DNA of 51,524 nt from an uncultured Clostridia bacterium (GTDB lineage Bacteria > Bacillota > Clostridia > Christensenellales > Pumilibacteraceae): positions 1-51,524 of the forward strand of contig CAMUKG010000013.1 of NCBI GenBank assembly GCA_947089425.1. Reading direction: 5' to 3'. A program made the position numbers and the translations under genes. Numbering within the stretch: the first letter of the stretch is position 1; every line of letters starts with the position of its first letter. Under the pieces are notes generated by a model. The model ran no database searches and was not told the origin of the DNA. It saw nothing but the letters and a program-made list of their open reading frames with translations. Below are positions 19,502-28,622 of the stretch, in pieces.

Positions 19502-22500
19502 ATGTTCACGAAAATGCGGTTTGGAGGATTTTGCGAATTGCTCGATTGGGATTCGTTATATAGCGAGGCGGGGGCGCGCGCCGTTACGGGCGGGAAAAAG
19601 CGGTTTTACGATAACCGCGTTAAAAATATACGCACGTTGCGCAGAGACGGCAAATTCGTTGTGCAAGCGTCGGTGCAAGGCGACAGAGACTACGAAACCG
19701 AAGTTCAGTTCGACGAGCAGGGCGGGCTATATGACTACTCGTGCGATTGCCCCGCCGATAAGTCTATTGACGGACCTTGCCGGCATATAGTGGCGACGGC
19801 GCTCGCCTACGAAAATAAGTTTCCGCAAGAACAGATTCGCGGCACAGCCGATTCGGTCGCACGGCGCAGCGACGCGGGAATACGAGCCTTAATAGAACAA
19901 TACGGCAGAATGAGACGCGTGCGGCGCGTTGCCGAAGAGGGCGAGAGAGTTAAACTCGTGCCCGCTATGGAAATAGGCGAAGACGGCAGATTAAAACTTA
20001 AATTCACAATAGGCACGAAAAAAATGTACACGCTCAAAGACGTATCCGACTTCGTTTCGTGTTGGAATACGGGAGCCGAAAAGCGGTACGGAATAGAGCT
20101 TACCGTAACGCACGTGCCCGAGTCGTTCGACGAACTTTCGGCTGAGCTTGCGGCGTTTATTGCGGGTTGTTGGCGTGAAAAAGCCGAGTTTTTAGCCGAC
20201 CTTAACGCTCCGAATCCCGACTATCGCGACGAACTTAGACTGTCGGCGGGCGGGGTGGACGAATTTATGCGGCTGTATGCGGGGCATCTTGTTGCGTGCG
20301 GCGATTCGTTTATAAAAGGCGGGGTTTGCCTTATAGTGCTAAAACCGAACGCCGTAGAAGCGGGGTTACGCGTAAGTAAGGCTTCGGGCGGCTATGTGCT
20401 TGAAAGCAAGTTGCGCTCTCATCGAGTTTTATTCGGAAAAGAGAACAAATATATCGTTACCGAAAACAGAATTTATCCCGTTACCGACGCTTATTATAGC
20501 GCGGTTATTCCTGTGGTGAACGCGATAGAGGCGCGCGGGCGGCTGTTTGTTGCCGAAAACGATATGTCGCAGTTTTATAACAGCGTGCTCACTCGGGTAA
20601 TCGCTTTTACCGAAATAGAAGCGCCCGACGTGAATTTGAGCGTGTTCGAAGCGGCTCCGCTCGAACTAGGAGTGTATTTGAACGCGTTGCCGCAAGGCGG
20701 CATTGAAGCGTCTTTGCACGCGAGCTACGACGGTGAAAACGAGGTGGATATTCTCGACGAAAATTCCGCTTCGCCCTTTGTGCGCGACTATGAGAGCGAG
20801 GGGGCGTTTTTGCAAACGCTCAAAAAGTATTTTCCCGACTTCCCTCATCTTGCGGTATACGACGAAGCGGACGTATACATGTTGCTTCGCGAAGGGCTTC
20901 GCGAGCTAATGGGAAGCGCCGAAGTCTATTTGAGCGACGACATCAAAAAAATGAAAGTGAGAAAGCCGCCGCGCATGAAAGTGGGCGTGAGAATAAAAAG
21001 CGATTTGCTTGGCTTGGAGCTTTCGAGCGAAGAATATTCTTCGGCAGAACTATCCGAAATTTTGCGCGCGTATAAAAACAAACGCAGTTACGTGCGTTTA
21101 ACCGACGGTTCTTTCGTGGACTTATTAGACCCCTCGATTGCCGCAATGTCCGAAGTGGCGGAAATTGCGACGGAAGACGGCGGCGACTTTACTCTTCCGC
21201 TGTATTACGCGCCTTATGTGGATTACGAATTAAAGAGCGGATTTTTCAACCTCGAACGGAGCGCCGAATTCAAGCAGATGATAAAAGAGCTTTCCGACGC
21301 GTCCGAAAGCCTTGCCGAAGTGCCCGCAAAGCTCAAACCCGTTTTGAGAAATTACCAAAAAGCGGGGTTCCGTTGGCTTAAAACGCTTACGCGCATGGGG
21401 TTCGGCGGCATTCTCGCCGACGACATGGGGCTCGGCAAAACGCTTCAAATAATAGCGCTGTTAGTTAGCGAAAAGCAAGGCACGAGCATAGTTGTGTGCC
21501 CTACCACTCTCGTTTTGAACTGGGTGAACGAATTAAATAAGTTTGCGCCCGAATTGAAAGCGCTTGCGGTGACGGGCAGCGGCGAAGAGCGAAAAGAACT
21601 TGTTGCCGAGTTTAAAAATTACGACGTTGTAATTACGAGCTACGAGCTTTTGCGCCGAGACGCGCCGCTTTATTCGAAAGAACAGTTCCGTTTCGCGGTG
21701 CTCGACGAAGCGCAATATATCAAAAATCCCGAAACGCGTAACGCTCGCGCCGTTAAAACGCTCAACGCGAAATACCGTTTCGCACTCACGGGCACCCCTG
21801 TGGAGAACAGTCTCGCCGAGCTGTGGAGCATTTTCGACTTTTTGATGCCCGGCTATTTGTTTTCATACCGAAAGTTCCGCGACACGTTGGAAAGCGAAAT
21901 CGTGCGCGGCAACGATGCGGCGGCTATGCGACTCAATAGGCTTATAAAACCGTTTGTGTTAAGGCGACTGAAATCGGGCGTGCTCAAAGAATTGCCGCCC
22001 AAAATGGAAAGCGACGTACTTTGCCCGCTCGAAGGGGAACAGCACGAACTGTATTCGGCTAATTTGGGACTTGTGAAAGAGAGCGTTAAGGCGGCGGGCG
22101 AAAAGGTGAACAAAGTGGTGGTTTTGAGCATGCTCACCAAATTGCGACAAATTTGTTGCGAGCCGAGCCTTGTGTATTCCGATTACAAAGGCAATTCTTC
22201 AAAGCTCAACGCTTGCCTCGAACTTATTCGCTCGGCGTCGCAGTCGGGGCACAAAGTTCTCGTGTTCAGTCAGTTCACGTCCATGCTCGAAATACTTCGA
22301 GCTCGGCTTGTAGACGAGGGAATAACGCACTATCTTTTGCAAGGCGATACTCCCAAAGCGGAGCGAGTGAAACTTGTGGCGAGGTTTAACGCCGACAAAA
22401 CCGAAGCTTTTCTCATATCGCTCAAAGCGGGCGGCACGGGGCTCAACCTTACCGGCGCCGACGTGGTTATTCACTATGACCCGTGGTGGAACGAATCCGT

Positions 22501-22702
22501 CATGAACCAAGCCACCGACCGCGCTTACAGAATAGGGCAGGAAAAGTCCGTTCAGGTGTATAAGCTCATTATGCAAGACAGCATAGAGCAAAGAATTATG
22601 AAACTGCAAGAAAAGAAAAACGCCCTATCCGACATAGTGATGCACGCTGCGTCGGGAGGCGTAAATCTTAAAGTGGAAGAAATTTTGGAATTGCTTTCTT
22701 AG
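19502..22702 (+). CDS. SWIM zinc-finger SNF2-family helicase
   Basis: 1066 residues as the longest frame. The start is uncertain: ATG 19502 and ATG 19514 have no ribosome site, while TTG 19538 lies 10 bases after GGAGG (19523-19527) and is favoured by the promoter position. A SWIM finger (CDCP then CRH, about residues 78-95) is followed by an accessory region of about 500 residues. Then come the SNF2 core: Walker A DDMGLGKT, DEAQ box, TGTPVENS, and the C-terminal helicase motifs (VFSQFTSMLEILR, ISLKAGGTGLNLT, ATDRAYRIGQ). Bacterial members are ATP-driven DNA translocases linked to transcription recycling or DNA transactions. No restriction or defence partner is adjacent, so a housekeeping role is the simplest reading. 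Confidence 0.93.
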   Translation: MFTKMRFGGFCELLDWDSLYSEAGARAVTGGKKRFYDNRVKNIRTLRRDGKFVVQASVQGDRDYETEVQFDEQGGLYDYSCDCPADKSIDGPCRHIVATALAYENKFPQEQIRGTADSVARRSDAGIRALIEQYGRMRRVRRVAEEGERVKLVPAMEIGEDGRLKLKFTIGTKKMYTLKDVSDFVSCWNTGAEKRYGIELTVTHVPESFDELSAELAAFIAGCWREKAEFLADLNAPNPDYRDELRLSAGGVDEFMRLYAGHLVACGDSFIKGGVCLIVLKPNAVEAGLRVSKASGGYVLESKLRSHRVLFGKENKYIVTENRIYPVTDAYYSAVIPVVNAIEARGRLFVAENDMSQFYNSVLTRVIAFTEIEAPDVNLSVFEAAPLELGVYLNALPQGGIEASLHASYDGENEVDILDENSASPFVRDYESEGAFLQTLKKYFPDFPHLAVYDEADVYMLLREGLRELMGSAEVYLSDDIKKMKVRKPPRMKVGVRIKSDLLGLELSSEEYSSAELSEILRAYKNKRSYVRLTDGSFVDLLDPSIAAMSEVAEIATEDGGDFTLPLYYAPYVDYELKSGFFNLERSAEFKQMIKELSDASESLAEVPAKLKPVLRNYQKAGFRWLKTLTRMGFGGILADDMGLGKTLQIIALLVSEKQGTSIVVCPTTLVLNWVNELNKFAPELKALAVTGSGEERKELVAEFKNYDVVITSYELLRRDAPLYSKEQFRFAVLDEAQYIKNPETRNARAVKTLNAKYRFALTGTPVENSLAELWSIFDFLMPGYLFSYRKFRDTLESEIVRGNDAAAMRLNRLIKPFVLRRLKSGVLKELPPKMESDVLCPLEGEQHELYSANLGLVKESVKAAGEKVNKVVVLSMLTKLRQICCEPSLVYSDYKGNSSKLNACLELIRSASQSGHKVLVFSQFTSMLEILRARLVDEGITHYLLQGDTPKAERVKLVARFNADKTEAFLISLKAGGTGLNLTGADVVIHYDPWWNESVMNQATDRAYRIGQEKSVQVYKLIMQDSIEQRIMKLQEKKNALSDIVMHAASGGVNLKVEEILELLS

Positions 22703-22786
22703 CGTTTTTTGTTATAAGATTATTGTTTTCGTCAAACGCAAAAATTTAATCGGAGCAAAAAACAGTTGCGTTATGCGGCATTAAAA

Positions 22787-23932
22787 CTATTCGCGTTTGC
22801 CTTGCCAAATGTTGCCGCTCGCGTCTTTTTCGGCTTCGTTCAGCGCGTCGGTTGTGTTCACACCCTTTTCCGCTTTTTCTATTGCGGCGGGAATATACGT
22901 TTTAGCGAGAGAATTCATTCCGCAAAGGTCGGGCGCGGGAGTTGCTTCCGATAAATATTTTATAACGTCGGCGTCGTCGGTAGATATGGGGCTAATGTCT
23001 TTTTTAGCCGAATAGCGTTTATATAGGGCGGAAAGCTTATCCGTTTCGGTTTGCAAAAATTCGAGCAATGCGAAAGCTTGTTTTTGATTTTTGCTTTGTT
23101 TGCTCATTCCCATAGCGACGGTTTGCAAACGATTGAGCCCGAAGAGAGAAGAGAGAGTTATTTCGGAGTCGGGATAGCGTTCGGCATTTTGCGCTCTTTC
23201 TTGCATTGTGAGAATGGAAAACGCCGCTTTGCCCTCGCCCACGGCGTCCGACTGCTCGGCGGATTGTTTTAAAAGCTCGGCGCAATCTTCGAGCGCGGTT
23301 TTGCCCTCCTCCGACGCGAATTCGAGTTTCGTTTTGCGCGCGTTCAGCATTTTGCCGCCGTGAGAGCGAAGAAGAGTTTCGAATAAGAGCGTTTGCTTTT
23401 CGGGCGTCAGTTTTTCAAACGACGACAGCTTTTTCTCTTTCAGCGCTTCGCATTCCGCAACGAGCTTTTCGGCTGTGTCGGGCGGCGCGGAAACGAGCGC
23501 GCGGTTGGTTGCAAGCAAATATACGTCGGCAAAAAGCGGCACGCCTCTCGTTTTTCCTTGATAGGCGCACGCTCTGCGAGTCGATTCGAGCAATTCGTCG
23601 GCTTTCACTTTGCTTATGCGAAGTCTGTCCGATAGGTCGGCGATTTTTTCCTTTTCCGCAAGGTCGGGAATGGAATCGGCGAAAAACATAAACACGTCGG
23701 GCGCGTCGTCTTTTTCGAATGCGTCGCTAATGCGAACGGAAAGTTCCTTTGCGGGCACGAAAGATATTAGCGCGTTGGAGTCGAAATGACGCACCATTTG
23801 GCGGATTTCCGTTTCGGCGGACTCCGACGACGGCTCTATGAGCCATATTCTCGGAGCGGGCGCCTGTTTTTTGCACGCCGTGGCGGGAATTATGCACAGC
23901 AAACACAATAAAACGCTTACAAACTTTTTCAT
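22787..23932 (-). CDS. Extracellular solute-binding lipoprotein (family 1-like)
   Basis: 381 residues with a lipoprotein signal peptide (MKKFVSVLLCLLCI, lipobox ATAC, Cys20). The body resembles sugar-binding proteins of ABC importers: a cleft protein with DVFMFFADSIPDLAEK, GVPLFADVYLLATNRAL (a hallmark of the fold) and GKAAFSILTMQERA. No permease or ATPase gene is nearby, so it may serve a transporter encoded elsewhere or act as a sensor. It lies downstream of, and in the same direction as, the AraC regulator at 24043, which suggests a sugar-sensing pair. Confidence 0.75.
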   Translation of the reverse strand: MKKFVSVLLCLLCIIPATACKKQAPAPRIWLIEPSSESAETEIRQMVRHFDSNALISFVPAKELSVRISDAFEKDDAPDVFMFFADSIPDLAEKEKIADLSDRLRISKVKADELLESTRRACAYQGKTRGVPLFADVYLLATNRALVSAPPDTAEKLVAECEALKEKKLSSFEKLTPEKQTLLFETLLRSHGGKMLNARKTKLEFASEEGKTALEDCAELLKQSAEQSDAVGEGKAAFSILTMQERAQNAERYPDSEITLSSLFGLNRLQTVAMGMSKQSKNQKQAFALLEFLQTETDKLSALYKRYSAKKDISPISTDDADVIKYLSEATPAPDLCGMNSLAKTYIPAAIEKAEKGVNTTDALNEAEKDASGNIWQGKRE

Positions 23933-24042
23933 GGTATTAACTTGCGCGAGCGAGCGGTTTTTTATGCTTTTTTAATACCGTAATTGTGATTGTCTTTGAT
24001 GCCGTAGCTTTTTTTAATGCCGTATCCGTATTTGTTAAAACG

Positions 24043-24936
24043 TCACACCTTTTTAATGCTGTCGCGATATTGCTTGGGAGTCATGCCCGTGTGTTTTTTG
24101 AACGCGTTGGAAAAAGACGAAACCGAATCGAAACACAACAGGTCGGATATTTCGGTGAACGAATTGCCTTTTCTTATAAGACTTTTGGCTTCGTCCGTTT
24201 TAAATTTGAGGTAGGTGGCATATATGCCCGTGCCCGTCTTTTCTTTGAAAAACGTGCACAGCTTCACTTTGCCGTAATGCAGTTTTTCGCAAACGTCGTT
24301 TAGGCTGAACTTGCAATACACGCTTTCACGCAATATGCGCACGATTTCGTCTTCGAGCGCGTCCGAAAGGTCGGTTTTGGATACGAAAAACGCGGTAGAG
24401 GCTATTTTGTCGTTTTCGGAGCGCAACAAATATATTAAAAGCGTCTCCAAAGAATTTTTAATGAGTTGCTCGCCGCCGAGCGGCGGGGCGGCGTTGGGGC
24501 GCAACCTGTTAAGCTCGGGGTCGAAGTCGGGCAAATCGAAAGCGGCGGCGGCTTCGGTCATTATGTTTTGCAACAAATAAAGGCGTTCTTTGGGCACGGT
24601 AAGCTTTTTGTCGGAAAAGAATTGCATACTTTCCGAACGGCACTCGAACGATATTATAAATATGTTCGGCTCGTATTCGTCGCTTTCCACGTAGTGCGGC
24701 ACGTTGGGGGTTATAAAAAATATGTCGCCCTGTTTAAGGTTTATTCGTCTGTTTTCCGAAACGACGGCGGCTTTGCCTTTGTCGGCATACACGAGTTCCC
24801 AAAAGTTATGCCATTCTTCGTTAGCTTTATAACGTTTGGGAAGCGCTTGATAGTGAATGGTAACTATTTTTTGCACATTGAAAAGATTGTCTATTTTGTG
24901 CATATAAAATTTTTTCGTTTGGTGCCGTGCGTCCAT
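24043..24936 (-). CDS. AraC-family transcriptional regulator with cupin sensor domain
   Basis: About 297 residues from the ATG at 24936 (MDARHQTKKFYMHK); an ATG at 24903 is also possible. A much longer in-frame extension upstream has no ribosome site and crosses the promoter region. The N-terminal cupin-like ligand domain (NFWELVYADKGKAAVV, LKQGDIFFITPNVPHYV) is joined to a C-terminal double helix-turn-helix (FSLNDVCEKLHYGKVKLCTFFK; FTEISDLLCFDSVSSFSNAFKKHTGMTPKQYR). It probably binds a sugar and activates the divergent amino-sugar operon at 25175. A TATAAT lies just upstream (about 24945-24950, minus strand). Confidence 0.9.
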   Translation of the reverse strand: MDARHQTKKFYMHKIDNLFNVQKIVTIHYQALPKRYKANEEWHNFWELVYADKGKAAVVSENRRINLKQGDIFFITPNVPHYVESDEYEPNIFIISFECRSESMQFFSDKKLTVPKERLYLLQNIMTEAAAAFDLPDFDPELNRLRPNAAPPLGGEQLIKNSLETLLIYLLRSENDKIASTAFFVSKTDLSDALEDEIVRILRESVYCKFSLNDVCEKLHYGKVKLCTFFKEKTGTGIYATYLKFKTDEAKSLIRKGNSFTEISDLLCFDSVSSFSNAFKKHTGMTPKQYRDSIKKV

Positions 24937-24992
24937 TTTTTTATTATATCGCAAAAATGCGCGTAAAAAGGCTAAAATAACAAATGAAAGTT

Positions 24993-25053
24993 GAAAATAT
25001 TTTCCACGATTTTTATTTGTGAAATATTTCCAAAATTTCAGGAAAGATTTTCC
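24993..25053. promoter_or_regulatory. Three related motifs between araC-like gene and amino-sugar operon
   Basis: GAAAATATTTTCC (24993-25005), GAAATATTTCC (25021-25031) and GGAAAGATTTTCC (25041-25053) are near-palindromic variants of one motif. They lie directly upstream of the -35 at 25055. Their position is right for operator sites of the divergent AraC regulator. This is inferred from repetition and place only. Confidence 0.5.
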
Positions 25054-25054
25054 A

Positions 25055-25082
25055 TTGAAACGAATATAATTCGTGATACAAT
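25055..25082 (+). promoter_or_regulatory. Promoter of the amino-sugar operon
   Basis: TTGAAA (25055-25060), a 16-bp spacer, TACAAT (25077-25082) with TG at 25074-25075. Confidence 0.65.
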
Positions 25083-25174
25083 TAGAGTAAGCAGAGCATT
25101 CCATGCACGAACCCAACGCGGGCTTGAATATAAAAATGCTCTGCGTATAAAAATTGTTTTCGACGGAGGAAAGT

Positions 25175-26545
25175 ATGATTAAACCCAAGCTTGACAAAGC
25201 GTTTTATCCCATGATTCGCGCTCTCGAAGATTTCGACAAAAAAGTTAAAAGCGAGCCCGAAAAGAATAGGACGCGCATAACTTTGGTTGTGGAGCGCAAC
25301 GGCGGCTACAACTACGTTTATTCGTTCGACGCATTTCGCGACGGAATAAACGACGAACTCAATTATCGCATTGCCGAGAGACTCGCAAAAACGGTTTTGT
25401 GGGTGTGCGGCGGCTATAAAATAGGCGTTGCGGGAAGCGAGGAGATTTTCCGCAGGCTCAAAGAGTCATATTCGAAAAAGGGCGAGCGCGCATTTGACGA
25501 AGACTTTATGAGCGGCGTATACGAAAAACCGTTCGAAGTGGTGAGGCTTGAAAAAGTTCCGCCGCAAAAGAACGCGTCTATGAAAGTGGGTGGGCACCTT
25601 AAAGGTTGCCGCATAGGTTTCGACGCGGGCGGTTCCGACCGCAAAGTGAGCGCGGTAATCGACGGCGAAGTGGTGTATTCCGAAGAAGTGGTTTGGAATC
25701 CCAAAATCACCGCCGACCCGCACTATCATTATAACGAAATTCTTACCGCAATGAAGACGGCGGCGAGCAAAATGCCTCGCGTCGATTCAATCGGCGTTTC
25801 GAGCGCGGGCGTGTATGTTGACAATAAAATTATGGTTGCGTCGCTGTTTTTGAAAGTGGACAAGAAAAAATACGGCGACTACGTTAAAAATATGTATATA
25901 AATATCGCCAAAGAAATGGGCGACGTACCCATAGAGGTGGCGAACGACGGCGACGTTACCGCGCTTGCGGGAAGCATAGACCTTGCCGACAACAAAGTGC
26001 TCGGAATCGCTATGGGCACGAGCGAAGCGGTGGGCTACATAAACGCCGACGGCGGAATAAACGGTTGGCTCTCCGAGCTCGCGTTCGTTCCCGTAGATTT
26101 TGCCGAGAGCGCCATGCAAGACGAATGGAGCGGCGATTACGGTGTGGGTTGCAAATACTTCTCGCAAGACGCCGTGATAAAACTTGCCGAGCTCGGCGGT
26201 TTTAAATTCGAAGACGGACTCACGCCCGCGCAAAAGCTCAAAGTAATTCAAGCGCTCATGGAAAAAGGCGACGAACTCGCGCGCACGATATACGAAGATA
26301 TAGGCGTTTATTTGGCGCACACGTTGCCGTATTACGCGAAATTCTACGACATGAAACACGTCCTTTTGCTTGGAAGAGTGACGGGCGGCGACGGCGGCAA
26401 TATCATTCTCGACACCTGCAAAAAGGTGCTCGCCGCCGAATATCCCGAGTTTAAAGACCTCGACATTTCGCTTCCCGACGAAAGTAATAGGCGGGTGGGG
26501 CAGAGTATTGCGGCGGCGTCGTTGTGCCCCGATACGGCGGTGTAA
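25175..26545 (+). CDS. ROK-like sugar kinase (probable amino-sugar kinase)
   Basis: 456 residues from ATG 25175, behind CGGAGG. An N-terminal region of about 140 residues precedes an ASKHA kinase core: phosphate loop IGFDAGGSDRKVSAV, catalytic-region VANDGDVTALAGS, and IAMGTSEAVGYI. The CXCGXXGC zinc motif of classical ROK kinases is absent, as in the long ROK-like subgroup. Its position before nagB and nagA suggests that it phosphorylates N-acetylglucosamine or a related amino sugar to make the NagA substrate. The exact substrate is inferred. It could instead be a sugar-sensing regulator, although no DNA-binding domain is visible. Confidence 0.8.
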   Translation: MIKPKLDKAFYPMIRALEDFDKKVKSEPEKNRTRITLVVERNGGYNYVYSFDAFRDGINDELNYRIAERLAKTVLWVCGGYKIGVAGSEEIFRRLKESYSKKGERAFDEDFMSGVYEKPFEVVRLEKVPPQKNASMKVGGHLKGCRIGFDAGGSDRKVSAVIDGEVVYSEEVVWNPKITADPHYHYNEILTAMKTAASKMPRVDSIGVSSAGVYVDNKIMVASLFLKVDKKKYGDYVKNMYINIAKEMGDVPIEVANDGDVTALAGSIDLADNKVLGIAMGTSEAVGYINADGGINGWLSELAFVPVDFAESAMQDEWSGDYGVGCKYFSQDAVIKLAELGGFKFEDGLTPAQKLKVIQALMEKGDELARTIYEDIGVYLAHTLPYYAKFYDMKHVLLLGRVTGGDGGNIILDTCKKVLAAEYPEFKDLDISLPDESNRRVGQSIAAASLCPDTAV

Positions 26546-26648
26546 AAGGGCGCATATCGTTTTTGCAAGGCCTTGCGTTTTTGTCTAAGCCTTTTGGCGC
26601 TCGAAAATGCCGGTAAATAGTTAGAACGAAAAAAGTTACATTAGATAA

Positions 26649-26684
26649 AAAAGCGAACCCGTTGCTTCAAGAGGCAACAAAAAA
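26649..26684 (+). repeat. Short hairpin element, copy 1 of 3
   Basis: An A-run, then GCGAACCC, GTTGC (26661-26665), loop, GCAAC (26674-26678), A-run. The related copies are at 35814-35846 and (inverted) 39633-39667. It lies in the leader of nagB, just before its ribosome site. Confidence 0.55.
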
Positions 26685-26704
26685 ATATTCGGAGAAATTC
26701 AAAA

Positions 26705-27433
26705 ATGAAAATTGTAATAGTTAAAGATTATGAAAAAGTCAGCGACAAAGCTTTCGAAATTATGAAAGAAGTAGTTACGAATAAACCCGACGCGGTTTTG
26801 GGACTTGCCACAGGCACAACCCCGCTCGGACTGTATGCGCGCATGATACGCGACCACGAAGAAAACGGCACAAGCTATGCGCGCGTTAAAGCCGCCAACC
26901 TCGACGAATACGCGGGAGTGGGCAAAGACAATGCGAACAGCTACGCATATTTCATGCGCAAAAATCTGTTCGATAAAATCGACATAAAGCTCGAAAACAC
27001 GCACATAGAAAACGGCATGGCGTCCGACGCCGAAGCGGAATGCAAACGTTACGCCGAGCTTCTCGCAAACATGCCTCGCGACATTCAAGTGCTTGGAATA
27101 GGAAGCAACGGGCACATAGCGTTTAACGAGCCGGGCACGCCGTTTAACAGCGTGACTCACACGGTCGAACTTGCCGAAAGCACGGTGCGCGACAACGCTC
27201 GTCTGTTCGACAGAATAGAGGACGTTCCGAGAAAGGCTTTTACAATGGGGCTTTCGGAAATCATGCAAGCGAAAAAAATTCTTATTTTGGCTACGGGCGC
27301 GAATAAAGCGGACGCGGTGTTCGGTATGGTGCGCGGAGAAGTGAGCGAACAACTCCCCGCAAGCATATTGAGAAAGCACGCCGATTGCGTACTTATATGC
27401 GACGATGCGGCGGGTAGCCGACTGAAAAATTGA
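26705..27433 (+). CDS. nagB: Glucosamine-6-phosphate deaminase
   Basis: 242 residues, standard for the family. Phosphate-binding LGLATGTTPLG; catalytic Asp67 in NLDEYAG; catalytic His137 in GSNGHIAFNEPG. It converts glucosamine-6-phosphate to fructose-6-phosphate and ammonia, feeding glycolysis. It works after NagA, encoded 40 bases downstream. ATG 26705 follows GGAG. Confidence 0.96.
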   Translation: MKIVIVKDYEKVSDKAFEIMKEVVTNKPDAVLGLATGTTPLGLYARMIRDHEENGTSYARVKAANLDEYAGVGKDNANSYAYFMRKNLFDKIDIKLENTHIENGMASDAEAECKRYAELLANMPRDIQVLGIGSNGHIAFNEPGTPFNSVTHTVELAESTVRDNARLFDRIEDVPRKAFTMGLSEIMQAKKILILATGANKADAVFGMVRGEVSEQLPASILRKHADCVLICDDAAGSRLKN

Positions 27434-27473
27434 CGCGTTTTTGCGCAAACTAATTGAGGAGAGGTAGAAAAAG

Positions 27474-28622
27474 ATGAAAGCATTCGAAAACGTGAACGTA
27501 TACGTTTACGGCGCGGGCGTTAAGAAAACGGATATTGCGTTCGACGAGAAAATACGCGCAATAGGCGACGCGCGCGGCGCGGAAGAATATATCCCTCTTC
27601 CCGCCGACGCTATCGTGTTGCCCGGCTTTATAGACGAGCACATTCACGGCGCGGGCGGGTTCGATGCAATGGACGGCACCGAAGAGGCTTTAAAAACAAT
27701 CGCCGATACCGTAGCCGCCGAAGGCACAACCGGCTTTTTGGCGACCACCATGACGCAGTCGCCCGAAAATATTGAAAAGGCGCTCGCCGCCGTAAAAGAA
27801 TACCGCAAGACGGGAAGAGAAGAGGGCGCGGCGGTTTTGGGCGTGCACTTGGAGGGTCCGTTTATCGCGGCGGCGCATAAAGGCGCTCAACCGCTCGAAT
27901 ACGTGGCAAAACCCGACGTTAAAGCTTTCGAGCGTTATAACGCGGCGAGCGGAAACTGCATTAAAATAGTTACTCTCGCGCCCGAAGAAGAGGGCGCGCT
28001 CGAACTGATTGCCCACCTTAAAGCGAAAGGAATAGTGCCGTCTATCGGGCACACGGGCGCAAAACACGAAGCTGTGCGCGCGGCAATTAAAGCGGGCGCA
28101 ACCAACGTGACGCACACTTATAACGCGCAATCAGCTTTGCACCACCGCGAAATAGGCGTTGTGGGCAGTGCGCTTTTGTGCGACGACCTAACCTGCGAAA
28201 TGATTTGCGACACAATTCACGTTTCCGTTCCCGCAATGAAACTGCTCGTTAAGAATAAACCGAAAGGAAAACTCGCGCTAATCACCGATGCCATGCGCGC
28301 AAAGGGGCTTGCCGACGGAGTTTCGGAGCTCGGCGGGCAAACGGTTTACGTTAAGGGAAGCGAGGCGCGCCTTGCCGACGGAACGCTTGCGGGAAGCGTG
28401 CTTAAAATGAACAGAGCGGTGCAAAACCTCGTCGAGAAAGTGGGAATGCCGTTTTGCGACGCGGTTGACTGCGCCACGCTCGTTCCCGCCACCGTTCTCG
28501 GGCTCGATAAAGAGACGGGAAGCATAGAACTCGGCAAAAGCGCCGACTTTGCGGTGCTCGACCGAAAGTTCGACGTAATTCTTACCGTGCGCGGCGGTAA
28601 GGTAGTGTATAGGCGCAAATGA
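27474..28622 (+). CDS. nagA: N-acetylglucosamine-6-phosphate deacetylase
   Basis: 382 residues. Amidohydrolase TIM barrel with the metal pair His56/His58 in DEHIHGAGGFD, a metal-binding Glu in HLEGPFI, and the catalytic Asp in LITDAM. It removes acetate from GlcNAc-6-phosphate to give the NagB substrate. ATG 27474 follows GAGGAGAGG. The stop overlaps the start of the next gene by 4 bases (ATGA), so the two are translationally coupled. Confidence 0.96.
   Translation: MKAFENVNVYVYGAGVKKTDIAFDEKIRAIGDARGAEEYIPLPADAIVLPGFIDEHIHGAGGFDAMDGTEEALKTIADTVAAEGTTGFLATTMTQSPENIEKALAAVKEYRKTGREEGAAVLGVHLEGPFIAAAHKGAQPLEYVAKPDVKAFERYNAASGNCIKIVTLAPEEEGALELIAHLKAKGIVPSIGHTGAKHEAVRAAIKAGATNVTHTYNAQSALHHREIGVVGSALLCDDLTCEMICDTIHVSVPAMKLLVKNKPKGKLALITDAMRAKGLADGVSELGGQTVYVKGSEARLADGTLAGSVLKMNRAVQNLVEKVGMPFCDAVDCATLVPATVLGLDKETGSIELGKSADFAVLDRKFDVILTVRGGKVVYRRK

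Noticed and set aside
19502..22702. The SNF2 helicase as part of a defence island (DISARM-like or similar)
   Set aside because: Its neighbours are gyrase and a sugar-binding protein. No methylase, nuclease or phospholipase-D-type partner is present.
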